A DNA stretch of 64,000 nucleotides, from assembly GCA_928724745.1 (NCBI GenBank), contig CAKMXJ010000005.1:682001-746000 (forward strand). The letters run 5' to 3'. Shown here piece by piece: positions 41,001 through 51,122 of the stretch. The stretch comes from Anthracocystis setariae (taxonomy: Eukaryota > Basidiomycota > Ustilaginomycetes > Ustilaginales > Ustilaginaceae). Under the pieces are notes generated by a model, which was not told the origin of the DNA, made no database searches, and worked only from the letters and a program-made list of their open reading frames with translations. Every line of letters starts with the position of its first letter. Position 1 is the first letter of the stretch. The translations under genes and the position numbers were made by a program.

Positions 41001-41999
41001 GCTGGGATCCGCCTCTTGTTTGTCCAAAGCATCACGCAACTTGCTGACAAGGATCTGTTCGTGAATTACCGCACCTGCCTTCTGCTCCAGCAGATTGTTC
41101 CAAAAGTCAGGATCGCTAATCGACTCGAACACCGCAAACAGGATGGTGCAGCTGAGCACCTCGCGGACGATGATATGAACGGAACTGCTCTCGCTCTCTG
41201 GATAGGGCATCAACACGCGAAGGAGACGTGCACATACAGAGCGGAGAAAAGCTTGCTCCGCAGGCTTGGTATGTGGGCTGCTCATATCACCAACAGCAGG
41301 GTGAAGATGTCCATCCTCAAACTTCCTGGCAAGGAAGAGATCCGTTTGGTCGCTGCCAAAGTTGGCGAAATGAGTTTGATCGGATGGGCCGCGAAAGTCG
41401 GCCTCGGCTTTGCGATAGGCATGTATATGTGCGGTGATCTTGGGCATGAGCCGACGTACGACGAGATCGGCATGATCCAGCTGCGAGACGAGATGGGTCG
41501 CCCTTTCCAATGCAATTCGAATGGTCTGCTCGACTGCTTGAACAAAGTCCGGGGCCGAATCGTAGCGACTTGGATCGGAAGAGCCAGTGGCTAAAGGTGT
41601 ATGCCACTTGCAAACAAAGTCCCGCAGGATGAGCTCGACCACTTCGTCTGTCACGCGAGAGAGTTGGGAGGGATTGTCTCGCTTTCGCGAAGCTGAGGTG
41701 TTGCTGTGCGCTTCGCGAGCCCATTGCAAGCGTGTTCGCTGAGCCGACCAGGCTGCTTGCGTGAGAAACGTGAGGCGTGGTAAACTGCGAAGACCATCGT
41801 CGGAACGAGGACGAAGGTTGGTCTTGACATCGGCAACATGGCAAGCAAAAAGATAGGTCCCAAACAGGATTACTGACCAGATCAGTAGAAGGAAGGGAGA
41901 TGCCCAGAAGACAATAGACCAATGCATGCGTAGTGAAGAGGTCAAGAGCAATGGCGGTACGAGCGCAACGAAAGCAGCAAATCCGAAAGATCTCAGCAT
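38022..41999 (-). CDS. MDM1: PXA-RGS-PX-nexin_C sorting nexin, Mdm1 / SNX13-14-25 type
   Basis: Single exon, 1325 aa. Family members anchor in the ER and bind endosome or vacuole phosphoinositides at contact sites. Two N-terminal hydrophobic segments lie at about residues 7-23 and 27-55. PXA domain at about 112-310 (VTDEVVELILRDFVCKWH, AVEQTIRIALE). RGS domain at about 460-570 (RLHDILLNPSSLSFFMEFMD, LVQFWLLVESF). The region 640-870 is low complexity and acidic, with DE-rich and Ser-rich parts. A helical pair precedes the PX domain (RRYSEFWSLHQALKERY, FPGKRLV), which has the Arg-Arg-Tyr lipid contact. The Nexin_C domain is C-terminal (FELHEKNNWLRRQAIVILLQQL). A transposon end lies 287 bp upstream of the ATG. 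The acceptor-like CCTTACAG at about 42020 suggests a 5'-UTR intron. Confidence 0.92.
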   Translation of the reverse strand: MLRSFGFAAFVALVPPLLLTSSLRMHWSIVFWASPFLLLIWSVILFGTYLFACHVADVKTNLRPRSDDGLRSLPRLTFLTQAAWSAQRTRLQWAREAHSNTSASRKRDNPSQLSRVTDEVVELILRDFVCKWHTPLATGSSDPSRYDSAPDFVQAVEQTIRIALERATHLVSQLDHADLVVRRLMPKITAHIHAYRKAEADFRGPSDQTHFANFGSDQTDLFLARKFEDGHLHPAVGDMSSPHTKPAEQAFLRSVCARLLRVLMPYPESESSSVHIIVREVLSCTILFAVFESISDPDFWNNLLEQKAGAVIHEQILVSKLRDALDKQEADPSNKQSRARAVPFMDIDPKNLLPWTQDTKKSDKSFDAFLRSIRHATSLLEVRRTKNDIAVQIRKTKTSLERLSDDSNSSSRGKLQSYLHRLEMAYAVAEQKIAQFGSDKGLPTVSAKVSAGADPNASRVRLHDILLNPSSLSFFMEFMDRRKRSILVQFWLLVESFKNPLEDPEADPAAEREQLNAAAKTPAPSRAAIQTLKEDLRMFDGIYYSSSAIKISQQYVESAREFLQSSDDASVTTLQVWRVRRDVLRAQKQIYNEMEEEDWPSFRDSDLFVKAAQDLRPNPHLAAGLASSVGSLAAEAKPLSHSKIADAREGFHRPAGRTAKPSVEHADLFGTDKPMGSEAKQTDLFGDSHSGSRSKASAKSDNLDILIGGRTQHAGPDGRTPLFREDPLFDEADDDEDGKKGEENNGDNSSDYIHVEKMDEIQSVLQSIIDDDLDKSRKRPGFASLGSSNGSKLRRKSDLDVHQQSPDSNSETHSQPRSPGGTPSATKPTTDGNVPVASFAGGPSFDLRQEIRKMDAQLEKLEAQAEILDALSRKAELTGARSSEMRLLAQSIQAVRREAREIRWQRSQIEQQMDATQLIPGQTKISIRDTMISVDQEGKEFAVYLIEVGILEQDKSKNGVQGDSSDPAAPTARGWIVGRRYSEFWSLHQALKERYAEVRALEPEFPGKRLVGLVHAPFVDARKAALEKYLQSLVKLTVACESEELRLFLSQTPTAIMPNLAAGASETVAPDQTGSAGAVTPAKSSAAFPGGGLVKQLFKGMTGVAEGLDDLIGIGPSMLDVVVQRLSTQMQNKSGNSLVQGIADIDMVSQAMDAHATAAELREAAGAGTTYWTEPICDLFTELFELHEKNNWLRRQAIVILLQQLFGSTVERKIRETFSVALSPPSIASYIAAFRNSLWPNGELKEPTPPRTRAEKDALRENANSKLSTLIPELAANFVGRENARKGTRRVFSALQNKRLNKHLIYSLFDILVEELLAVAPKSEG

Positions 42000-42285
42000 C
42001 CTGAAGTCGAGGAGACCTGTAAGGTCAGGCGTGTTCGAATCACGACGACTGGTACTTCCCCGAGACCTAAGAGATTAGTCGGGAGCGCCGAAGCCTTAGT
42101 ACGAGAGGCCAAGTGCTGTCATGGAGAGTACTGATTGCATGCTGACGGGGACGGGCTTTTCCAGCAGAAGATGAAGGATGATGCCTGACGCGTGAGGATG
42201 TTGAAGGGAAAGTAGTCATGCAACGCCGATCGAACCAGAGGGTCCCTTGGGATAGTGAAGGGTCCAAGCGTGATTGCATGTTGGT

Positions 42286-42306
42286 TGCCACAGTCACATC
42301 GAAATT
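42286..42306 (+). repeat. Left terminal inverted repeat of the CACTA-like element
   Basis: TGCCACAGTCACATCG then AAATT; the reverse complement of 49133-49153 with two mismatches. Near-inverted, with matching 11-bp spacing to the inner GCGTCAGCGAC motif. Confidence 0.75.
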
Positions 42307-42872
42307 TGACTCGAGCTGCGTCAGCGACCTGCTTTATGACCCATCTCTCGTGCGTAACCGCTGACGCTTCTTGTTAAGCCACACCCATTGCGTCCATAAA
42401 TGGCGTCAACCGATGACGCCGTTTGGCAATTCTGCCTACGCCACCTGATCCTCGCGCTCACAGCTGGGTTCAATCAGATCTTGTTGAGGCACCATATAGC
42501 ATTGCAATACGACGTTATAGACATGGAAGAACTGTCTGGAAAAGAGTGCGGAAAGCGGTCAGTACAGCTTCTCGAAGCAACAATAGTTCCCGATGACTAC
42601 GCCAATACTTACCGACGACTACGCCAAGAGCGATCACAAGGTCAAAAGCGGAACATGAGAACCTGTAACAGTCAATAGCAAGTCTCGATCGTAAGCAGCA
42701 GCAGAGAATGCAAGAGTATTGTCAGTGTGTAGCAAACGAGCCGAATGAGAAGAGTGAGGTCAAATCGCAAAGACATATAAGGTCAGCAGTCACGATCGCA
42801 AACAGCAATCAGCAACACCAACACCATCCTGATCAATACTTACCTCCGTTGTCAAGCCCATCCAACCTCACC

Positions 42873-44759
42873 ATGTCCCAGCGACGAAACAACCAAAGCA
42901 AAAGCGATGCCGCGACAAGGCGCGAGAGAGAAGTCTTGAGGACTGCGGCAGGATCAGAATCGTTGGTTGATACAATTGCGGGTATGAGCGCCGCGCGTGA
43001 TTATGCCGAAAGTCTTGAATCATCATACCCGCCGCAAGTCCAAGATGAAAGGCAAGAGGAAAGTCAAAGAGAGGCGACAGCAGGAAGTCTGCATGCGGGC
43101 ACCACCATCACCGCCACCAGACCACCAGCAAGAAGGGGCCGACTGACCTTGCAAGCCCTCCAAGACCAGATCAACGAGCTGCGGGACCAAGTCCAGCACC
43201 TCACAGCCCATCCAAACCAAAGCAACACCACCATCAACGACGAAGTCCTCCAGAACCTTACTCATCTTGGACAACTGCTGCATATCGAGGAACGCGGAGG
43301 CCTTGCTGCCTTCCTTGACCGTGAAGATGTTGACCAAGGGACTGAGGGTCGTATCACCTTTGCGCCGCAACGAGAAGAATATGAAGGTTAGTATCAGGTA
43401 CATCAACACGAATCCGGAGACGAGTGCTGACGATTGTTTCGGAACTTACCAACTTCACCGTGATGCGCCATAGAACTTCGAACATTGAGAACCGAGCTTC
43501 GACAAGTGAAAGATGAGCTTGTTACGGTGCGGGCTCAGCTCCAAGACCTGTTTGCTGCAAACGTTGTGCGAAGGGAACAAGACGAGCGAAGACAAGGAGA
43601 GATGGAAGAACTGTGGTCAGCAATCCGTGAGCAACAAGAACAACAAAGAATCTTGACGACGGCCACCACGGGCGAAGCCACCGCCTCAAACACAACTACT
43701 GAACGCCGAGACTTACCTGCATCATCGCCCGCCCGACTGCCTGCACCAGAACGGAGACGCAGGACTGCTGGAGGTGGACAGAAACAACACAACATCATCC
43801 ATCGCGCGTTTGTGCAGTACATCCGTACCGCGATGGGTGTTGGACGATCTGCACCTCTCCCTCCCTATCGCAATCCCCCTCCCAACAATGACCATGGCCA
43901 ACCTCTTCTGCGGATCAAATGGAACAACCCCTTCAACGAAGGGGGCAACTCACCAGCCATCCAAAGCTTCTTGCAGTCGGCGGAGCTGAGGGCCGATAGG
44001 CCAGCGAAGGACTACATCGACATGGTTGGAATCGACACTGCCAGGCGTGCTTGTCGGGAGTCGTTGGAGCGGTTGATGCGAACCTATCGAGATGAACAAA
44101 GGACATCTGTTGAGGAAAAGGAAGTAAGGAAAAAGAAACACCGAAGAGGGCAGCGCCGCCGTACCAAGTGGGATGCCAGGCGTGATTGCTGGCGCAACAA
44201 CGCCGACATCCAGGCAATGTTTGGTGACCACGACTTCTTACCTTTCGAAGCTATGTCCGAAGATGAGTCCGATGTTGATGACGAGCAACTTACCGAGCAA
44301 GGAACAACCATGTTTGTGCAGCGATCGAGGGACACACATCGAGTAGAACGAGTTGCTTGGCGGTCACAAGAGCTTGAGGATGCCATTCGTATGATCGACC
44401 AGCGCATTGCAGAGCAGCAGGGTCGAAACGCACGACGCACTCACACCCTCCTCCGACCCAACAGAGCTACCATTCCCGCCGATCCTGACCATGTTGAGCC
44501 TCTTCCGGGCACCGTCTTCCGCTGGATGGTGGCCAACAGGTTTCGCCAGAGATTTGCCGCAGCAACCGAAGATGTCCAGGAAAATTGTGAGAGAACTGAG
44601 GCCAACACCGCTGTCAACCGCATTCGTTTGCCATCGGAATGGGGAACCGACCCCGCCTTCGAGCTCGTCGTGAGCAGCCGTGAGCAACCTCTACCAAGTC
44701 CATCCGGTGGACAAGGTAGCTTCGACTACCAGTTGGACCCGCGCTTGGACAGCCGCTAA
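42873..44759 (+). CDS. Second gene of the CACTA-like element (coiled-coil, basic; TnpA-like position)
   Basis: Two exons, 42873-43386 and 43474-44759; intron donor GTTAGT, acceptor CCATAG; frame kept, 600 codons with stop (599 aa). Start chosen at the ATG at 42873 (MSQRRNNQSK). It has two coiled-coil stretches: TLQALQDQINELRDQVQHL in exon 1, and LRTLRTELRQVKDELVTVRAQLQDL running across the splice. A central conserved-looking part follows (HNIIHRAFVQYIRTAMGVG, AIQSFLQSAELR), then a basic patch (KEVRKKKHRRGQRRRTKWD) and an acidic patch. I do not recognise a family. In plant En/Spm the second protein (TnpA) binds subterminal repeats; the same role here is inference from position and the basic region. 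It is convergent with the transposase. Confidence 0.65.
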
Positions 44760-45435
44760 GCCAGCGCAGGAGCGCTAGCTAGCGACCGCCGCTGAGCAGC
44801 AGGCACGCCGGCAGTTGGTCAAGATGAGAACAAGAGAATCGCTCCATCAGGACATGCACCCGATGCTGGTTGGAGCTTGTTTGAGAGTCGGAGTGGCGAG
44901 CGTGGATGGTGGTGGTTGGAGAGGAAGCGCTTGGCGGAGTTGGCTGAGTCCAAAATCTTTCCGCACACGCGCACGTTCCAACTCAGCTTCCTTGGCGTTC
45001 TTTTTTTTTTCGGCCGAACAAAATGTTAGTCAGAATTCTCCTTGCGACGATGTAGCTTCTGTGGATCGCCGATTCAAAAGCCTGTGAACAGCATACCCGA
45101 TGGTGACAAAAGCACTCTGCTCGCCATCATCGAGCGTCAGTATGATGGTAGTACTCGCTGGAATGCTCAATTCAAGTGTTTGTCAACGATTTTGATTGCA
45201 AAGAACGCAAATGGAAGCTGATTTGGATACTTTAGGAGTCTAGCAAGAGGTCTGTTATAGTGACTGACCCTGAAGGAGCTTGTTAGAGGCGTCGTCGCCA
45301 TCATCAAGGCTTGGAAACCACCAGCAGTATATGCTCGCCGCTCAAGTCGTTTTACGTCTTATTGAACCACATATTTTTCATTGATAGCAATCAACATCAA
45401 CATTGCGAAAGCGAATGACATGAAAGCAAAGCTAT
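44760..45435. other. Spacer between the two convergent transposon genes
   Basis: About 675 bp, no supported gene. Contains a T10 run near 45001-45010. Confidence 0.5.
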
Positions 45436-48400
45436 CTACACTGCTTTGAGCCCCAAAAAGCTGCCGTTGATGGTCTTGAAAGGACATACTGAGACTTGGG
45501 CCCGAATTGAGCCAAATGGCACCACCACTTCTCGCCTGTTACCCTCCGTTTTCCCTATCCTGATGTCGATCTCCTCCATCAAATCCAAGCAAGGGTGACT
45601 AGAACCCAGCGCCGTCGCCAACTCCACCATCTCTATCAACCGCAGATGTGCAAAATACATATCTTGACCCTCCTCGCCAGCGTGAAACGTGATCTTCTTC
45701 CTGAAAAGCCAGAGAACTTGCCCAACTAGCTGGTACTGCGGCACGGCAACCATGACGTATGTGTTCCCGATATTGACGCTGCCGCCTTGACCAGCTGATG
45801 AGATCCTTACCGGAGCAGGGAAGAACTCTTTGACTAGACTGTGGAAAAGAGTACCTGCTCTGTCGATTGCTATGTCCTCTGGCCCCAAAGATAGATCCAA
45901 CAATGACTTGAACTTACCTTGCGACGATCCAGGGAAGGCATTGAGCGACTCGATGAGAAGGCGGTGTGTAGTTTCCTCCAAAGTCTTCCTCGCCATCGCC
46001 GTCTCGGTGATATCTCCTAGCTTCTTTGTTGATCCCTTCGCATACTTCACCATCTTGTCCCGGATCTCGCTTGGCAACGTCCGAATCTCCTTTGCCAGCT
46101 CACCTTTCAAGCTCTCGTTCCGCATGATGCTTTCCTCCAATATGCCTCCTTTCCGCGTGCTCTTGCGTGACCTGTTCATTGTACCAATGAAACTCTCAAA
46201 CGGGTAGCATGAGAAGTTCCTTGCTGTCAATGCCATGCAAATCAAAGATCAACAGAAGTATATTAGCGTGCGTCCGTGATCATGGCGGGGGATGTCAGAT
46301 ACTTACGATTACCATACTTCTTGATGAACTCTGGAATGTGCTCCGTGATGTGACTATTGTAGGTCAGCCACCCGGGTCCCAGCAAGTTTGCCTGATGCCT
46401 ATTGAATGCCGTTATCAACTCTGCAAGCCGCTGTACATCATTCTCCGTGAAACTGATCCTTTCCGTGTAGTCAACTATTGCTATGAGAAGCACCGCCGAC
46501 AGGAACACTTCCTCCACCGGCTTGCTACCCAGCATGACCTCGCGCCGGCGACTTCGTTCCTTGAGAGCAGGCTCGAATTGCAAGTGAAGCTGCCTTGCTC
46601 CGCCGAGAGACTCTGACCAGATTTGCATGAGGCCGAAGATGAGTTGGTGCCTGAACAACGTGAGCCACTGCTGGGCGGTTGGCGTGCCGCCGTTACGATC
46701 GCCAATGCGAGGGTCCGGTCTTTGCGCTGTTGATGGCAACGATGTTCCTCTGAGGACCTCTTGAACCGCGGCCAGCCTTCCACCGATTGCTCCACAGGCT
46801 TTCACAAGCAGCTTGTGCCAGAATCGTTTGCACAATCCAAGATGTATTGCGTGCATGTAGTCTGGCGGGCACATTGTTGGAGTGCTGAAGTACGGCAGCT
46901 CGTTCAACACGCTGTACCGCACGCCGTCAGCTTCATGCTGTTGTCGGCCACTCTCTCGCAAGCACGCCAAAGAGTTCGCTCGATGAGACTCCCCTCTTGG
47001 CTCGGCTGCTGTGGCATGGGGATTACCAAGATCGTCAAGGTCGAAGTGGCATCGCGGGCAGCCCTTTCCCGCCCATTTGGTCTGAGAGATGCCGCCAACC
47101 TTTTGCCTTGCTGGACTGTCGGCAACCACCATGCCAAGCTTGACCTTGACTGTGAGACCTGTTTAGCATAAGCGAGACAAGATCAAATGCCGTGTGCCAT
47201 AGTTTCCCCGGTCTTCTGTGTCAGTCTGTGCGTTCTCGAAGACTCCTACACAGCCATGAACCATGAACTTACCTTCTGGATGCCTTGAGGTCTTGATCGT
47301 GACTCCGTCTGTGTAAAGCTTGGCGAGCTCATCGGTGACAAGCTTTAAGAATGGGTAGAGCTTGTAGACATCTTGCTCTTTCGGGCCAGGAAGCACACCA
47401 ATGAGATAGATACCCGCACACCTACGATCGCGCGAGACCAGACTGGATGGAATGTTGTCAATTCGCATGAGGATCACGCCGCTTGAGTGCGAACCGGAGT
47501 GACTACCCTTGTAAGCGGTAAACCAGTCGATGAACAGCGAGATCTTGACCCGCATGCGAAGGTCGACGAAGGGGATGTGTTTGCTACGGCAAGTTGCACC
47601 GCAGTGAGGGTTGGAGCAGTCGGCTCTCCAGGAGTCGCCGGACCAGAGGGTATCGTAGACCCTCTCACTTGCTCCTTCTTGCCGAACAAGGTACTCGCTC
47701 CAGCTTTCCACGGCGTCCTCGCTTTCTCGATCCTGGAACACCGTCGATAAGATTGCTGCAATCGAACGGTGTGAGTATACAAGCTTGGGCTTCCCTCCAT
47801 GAAGCATGTTTGCGCTGCATGAGAGGCACCGAGCGAGGAGGAGGTTGGGATCGTTCTTGCAGAGATACAGTTCAGCACAGGCAGGACACACTGTGTAACG
47901 GTTGAATGTATCTTGTATTCCGACTCCACGGCGCATGCTTGCCGGCGTAATGGTGACCTTGGATGATGCCAAGCGCTCGACAACATCATAGCCGGGAAAA
48001 GAAGGAGGGATCGCAAGCTTCACCGTCTCAAGCAATGCTACGATGATTGCAGACACTACTGAAACAATGAGCGTGATGAGATTGTCGGGCAGATTGGCAT
48101 GAGCTTGGAGGTACATGGCGAAGACTTGCAGCTGCCTCGTCCACAACGGGGAAGGCGTACATGAGCTCGATGCCGCCGAGGCTAGTGGTGGTGCCTCCTG
48201 CGGCGGATGACCCCAATGCTGCATGACGAAGTCTTCCATCACATCTCCTGTGCTATCCGGAGCTCTACCGAGGTGGTCTGATGCCGGAATCGATGGCGTA
48301 TCATCTTCTTCTTCATCCTCCTCCTCGCTGGTGTCGCTCCCGGAGGAAGAGTCCATTGCATCCTCTGATTCCTCGCCATCTTCTTCCTCATCAGCCATGT

Positions 48401-48719
48401 CTCGAACGCTCAACCCTCCCATATTGACGATGGCGGCGGGTGGGGTTTGCGATGCAGCACAAACATCTTCAGTCGCAACAGGAACGTTTGTATTGCTTGT
48501 TGTGACCTGCGAACCATGCTGTAAGCTTGCTTGTTGTGTTGACGGCTGTGCTGAGGATGGCTGGGGTTCCGTTCGCTCTTCTCTCCTGGGCCGGGTGATG
48601 TTGTGCCACCGCCAAGTGCTGTAGGACACCAAGGTGTACGGCTGACCTCCAATGGTGCATTGCCGGCAGCGACACAGACGGAGAGCATGCGGCATCGTTG
48701 ATTGTACTGGTACTGACAA
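45436..48719 (-). CDS. tnp2-type transposase of the CACTA-like element, spliced and intact (1028 aa)
   Basis: Three exons: 48719-47273, 47158-46307, 46223-45436. Donors are GTAAGT twice, acceptors TAAACAG and TTGACAG; total 3087 nt, a whole number of codons with no internal stop. An alternative start lies eight codons in (MPHALRL). N-terminus: Cys-rich (CRCRQC), then a long Ser/Glu/Asp-rich region, then a CXXC zinc pair region (CPACAELYLC, CLSCSANML). The transposase_21 core includes RCAGIYLIGVLPGPKEQDVYKLYPFLKLVTDEL, the splice HPEG-LTVKVKLGMVVADSPARQKVGG, CPRCHF, and the Asp-Tyr-Met-His segment PPDYMHAIHLGLCKRFWHKLL. The terminal part carries NFSCYPFESFIGTMNRS, like the DUF4218-type tail of tnp2 proteins. 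It cuts element ends by a DDE mechanism. Nothing disables it, so the element may still move. Confidence 0.82.
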
Positions 48720-48844
48720 TGACGAGGATGATTAGCTTGAAAGTGGTATGATTGATCAAAGTGAAAACTAGACTACATGAAGCGAAGGCATAGACCAACC
48801 AGCTGAAGCGATACACAAGTTGTCCAAGTCTTGATGACGGCCTT

Positions 48845-49121
48845 CACCGACGCAGAAGCTCATACCATGACCTGCGTCGCTGAGCTGGGTTGGTAGTGAC
48901 GCTCTTCTTAGGCCTAGCTTATGACCTGTGTCGTTGCTACCTTCGTCAACGACGCAGATCATGGTATGAGCTTCTGCGTCGGTGGCACAGAGCTAGTGTG
49001 TCGGTCTCTCCGGCAATGAACAGACCGGTGTGACCCAGATCAACGACACAGGTCTGTTAGGTCTGCGTCACTGACACCATTCATACGCACGAGACGTGTG
49101 TCAAGCCTGCGTCGCTGACGC
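48845..49121. repeat. Subterminal repeat cluster of the CACTA-like element
   Basis: Many copies, in both orientations, of a motif like CTGCGTCGCTGAC (also CTGTGTCGTTG and variants): near 48871, 48926, 48946, 48974, 49043, 49062, 49108. Two copies are arms of a 39-bp inverted repeat (48845-48883 and 48946-48984) with two C/T mismatches. Such repeats are the binding sites for transposon proteins in CACTA elements. Confidence 0.75.
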
Positions 49122-49132
49122 TCACCATCACG

Positions 49133-49153
49133 AATTTCGATGTGAGTGTAGCA
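49133..49153 (-). repeat. Right terminal inverted repeat of the CACTA-like element
   Basis: Read on the minus strand: TGCTACACTCACATCG then AAATT, preceded outside by CACTAC (49154-49159). Confidence 0.75.
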
Positions 49154-49159
49154 GTAGTG

Positions 49160-50123
49160 TTGTGGCGCAAAAATAAAGGTGGAGAATTTCGAAGCTTGAA
49201 TTCAAAAAATAGCAGTTGGCCCCTGAAAAACTCAATTCAGGCGTGACGCGCCTGCCCAGCGCAGATAGATGCGTATCGGCATGCTTCCGATCTGTGTGGG
49301 ATGAGGTACTGTGAACGACAGTACTATACAGTATACTGTAGATGCGAAAGCCACGAACTTTTCCATCACATGCACGTGCAGAGTTCTCAAGAGGCATCAA
49401 TTACGATATTAACAAGCCACGAGAGCTTGCCTTCCTAGTATTAGGACGTGGGGTTCTCTCTGGAGCCACACCAAAAGTCACGTTGCGCAGCTTGTGACCA
49501 TCGGAACTGAATTTGGAACGCGCTCAAAGCCATTCGGAAATGTTCCGGATCGAAGTCAGAGCGTGGGTACGAGAACATCGGAAATCTAGCACCTTGACGT
49601 CGACCCTTTTGCCGGTGTCAGACAGCACTCCAAACAGTCCTGTGAGCTCACCCCATTCGAAGCAGGTCAGCGACCTCGGCCGATAACATGTCTGATTCTT
49701 CTAAAGTGCCCAGAGAGTAACGTCGGAAGCTTCCGAGCAGGCTGCTTGCAATACTGGGAACGAAGCATATCAACTCAAACTTTGTCCTTGAGCTCCGGCC
49801 AGGAAGCTAGCTGGTTCTGGAATCTTTGGGGGAGGCTTGACAAGACTGTCTGTTCGCCTACGATGGACATTTCAAGATTTGCTCGAGCCAGACACTACTT
49901 CGCTGCTGCTGCTGCTGCTGCTGCTTTCGTTGCAGTAACATGCGTCGACATGACGACGATCTCGCTGAAGATGCTTTCTCTGAAGGCATAAAAGGCGACC
50001 TCGACCAAGACACAGAGTCCCCGACTCGCTCACTCCACCTCGAGTATCAAGCATCCCTCTCACAGCTTGGCATAGAATACATAGAAAGGATACCTATAGA
50101 GATTCACTCTATAGACTTTCACC
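49160..50123. other. Intergenic region upstream of the secreted protein gene
   Basis: No supported gene. An 8-unit CTG repeat lies at about 49901-49924. It should contain the promoter of the gene at 50124. Confidence 0.5.
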
Positions 50124-51122
50124 ATGGTGCGACTCTCGTGCTCATTCCGGGCTCTCATGGCGTCCGTCGCCCTGGCTCTGCCTATCTGCATCGATGCCCA
50201 GCCTATCAACGTCGAACAGTCGATGCTAAGCATCGGCCATCCATCGGTCAAGTACGCGGATTATCAGCGCCACAGTCATTCGCCAGCTCTCGTCCCTCGC
50301 TATTACGATGTCATTCTCGTCTCTGGCGCTAACGGCAAGGAGGACTTTGCCAACATCTTGATCGACGGAATCAAAATCAACGGCAAAATTCTGCACGGAT
50401 CTTCCACGAAAGGCGGAGAGCTTGACGGCAAAGGCGAAGGTCAGAAGGGCAAGGGAGAAGGCAAGAAGGGGCAAGGAAGCGAAGGGGAGAAGGGCAAGAA
50501 AGGAGAAGCAGATAAAGACCACAGCAAAGGAGGCGGAGAGTCTGGCGGAGATGAGGGCAAGAAGAAATCCGGTGGTGGTGGTGACGAGAAGAGCGGCGGC
50601 AACCCTGAAGGGGGAGAGGATGGCAAGTCTGGCGAAGGAAAGGGCAAGCCCAGTGGTAGCAAAGGCGGCAAGTCTGATGAGTCAAAGGGAGGCAAGCCTA
50701 GCGACGAAGGAAAAGGCGGTAAGCCTAAAGACGATACAGAAGGCAAGCCCAACGACGAGGCCAAGGGAAAGCCTAGCGGCGGGGAAGGATCCAATTCAGG
50801 CGGTAGCCCGAACGGCAAAGACGGCTGCGACAACAAAGGTTCCGGCTCTCAGGGCGAATCCGGCAAGCGCTCTGGCTCTGGCGGTGATGAAGACAAGAAG
50901 CCCAGCATGATGGGCGGCAGTGATAAAGGAGGATCTCGGGGTTCAAACAAAGAAGAGTCCAAGGGTGATTCCTCGGACAAGGGTGGAGAGTCGCATGGCG
51001 AAGAGTCCAAGGGTGCTTCAGGCGGAGGTAAAGCCTCGTCCAAGGATGAGCAGGAAGGCGGCGAAGAGCACCGTCACGGCCCACCTTCTTATGCTCGCTT
51101 TGCCGGAATCGAGTCAAGCTGA
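50124..51122 (+). CDS. Secreted Gly/Lys/Ser/Glu-rich low-complexity protein (effector candidate)
   Basis: 332 aa, one exon. The N-terminus is a classic signal peptide: MVRLSCSFRALMASVALALP then ICIDA, with probable cleavage before QPINVEQ. Residues 26-90 look folded (YYDVILVSGANGKEDFANILIDGIKINGKI). From about residue 95 to 315 the chain is almost entirely Gly, Lys, Ser, Glu, Asp and Asn in repeats of the KGE/KGG/GKP/DSKGG kind, hydrophilic and without hydrophobic clusters. The last stretch is RHGPPSYARFAGIESS. There are few cysteines. I do not recognise a family. The position 1 kb from a DNA transposon, the signal peptide and the lack of any known domain fit a secreted effector or cell-wall protein of a plant-associated fungus, but no host interaction is shown. 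Confidence 0.8.
   Translation: MVRLSCSFRALMASVALALPICIDAQPINVEQSMLSIGHPSVKYADYQRHSHSPALVPRYYDVILVSGANGKEDFANILIDGIKINGKILHGSSTKGGELDGKGEGQKGKGEGKKGQGSEGEKGKKGEADKDHSKGGGESGGDEGKKKSGGGGDEKSGGNPEGGEDGKSGEGKGKPSGSKGGKSDESKGGKPSDEGKGGKPKDDTEGKPNDEAKGKPSGGEGSNSGGSPNGKDGCDNKGSGSQGESGKRSGSGGDEDKKPSMMGGSDKGGSRGSNKEESKGDSSDKGGESHGEESKGASGGGKASSKDEQEGGEEHRHGPPSYARFAGIESS

Larger units (their letters stand above)
42286..49153. mobile_element. CACTA/En-Spm (CMC)-like DNA transposon with two genes
   Basis: Inverted ends of 21 bp (42286-42306 and 49133-49153, 19 matches), each followed inward after 11 bp by a perfect inverted 11-mer GCGTCAGCGAC (42318-42328 and 49111-49121). Subterminal repeats cluster at the right end. 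A spliced tnp2-type transposase and a second spliced gene lie inside, convergent. Outside the right end the minus strand reads CACTAC, the CACTA hallmark, but the left end lacks it, so the true termini and duplication are not fixed. Confidence 0.8.

Noticed and set aside
45001..45010. T10 run as a terminator for the second transposon gene
   Set aside because: A T-run alone is not evidence for an RNA polymerase II terminator; it could equally be a slippage tract.
49746..49991. CTG-repeat reading with poly-Ala
   Set aside because: Simple repeat in an intergenic region; no support for a gene.
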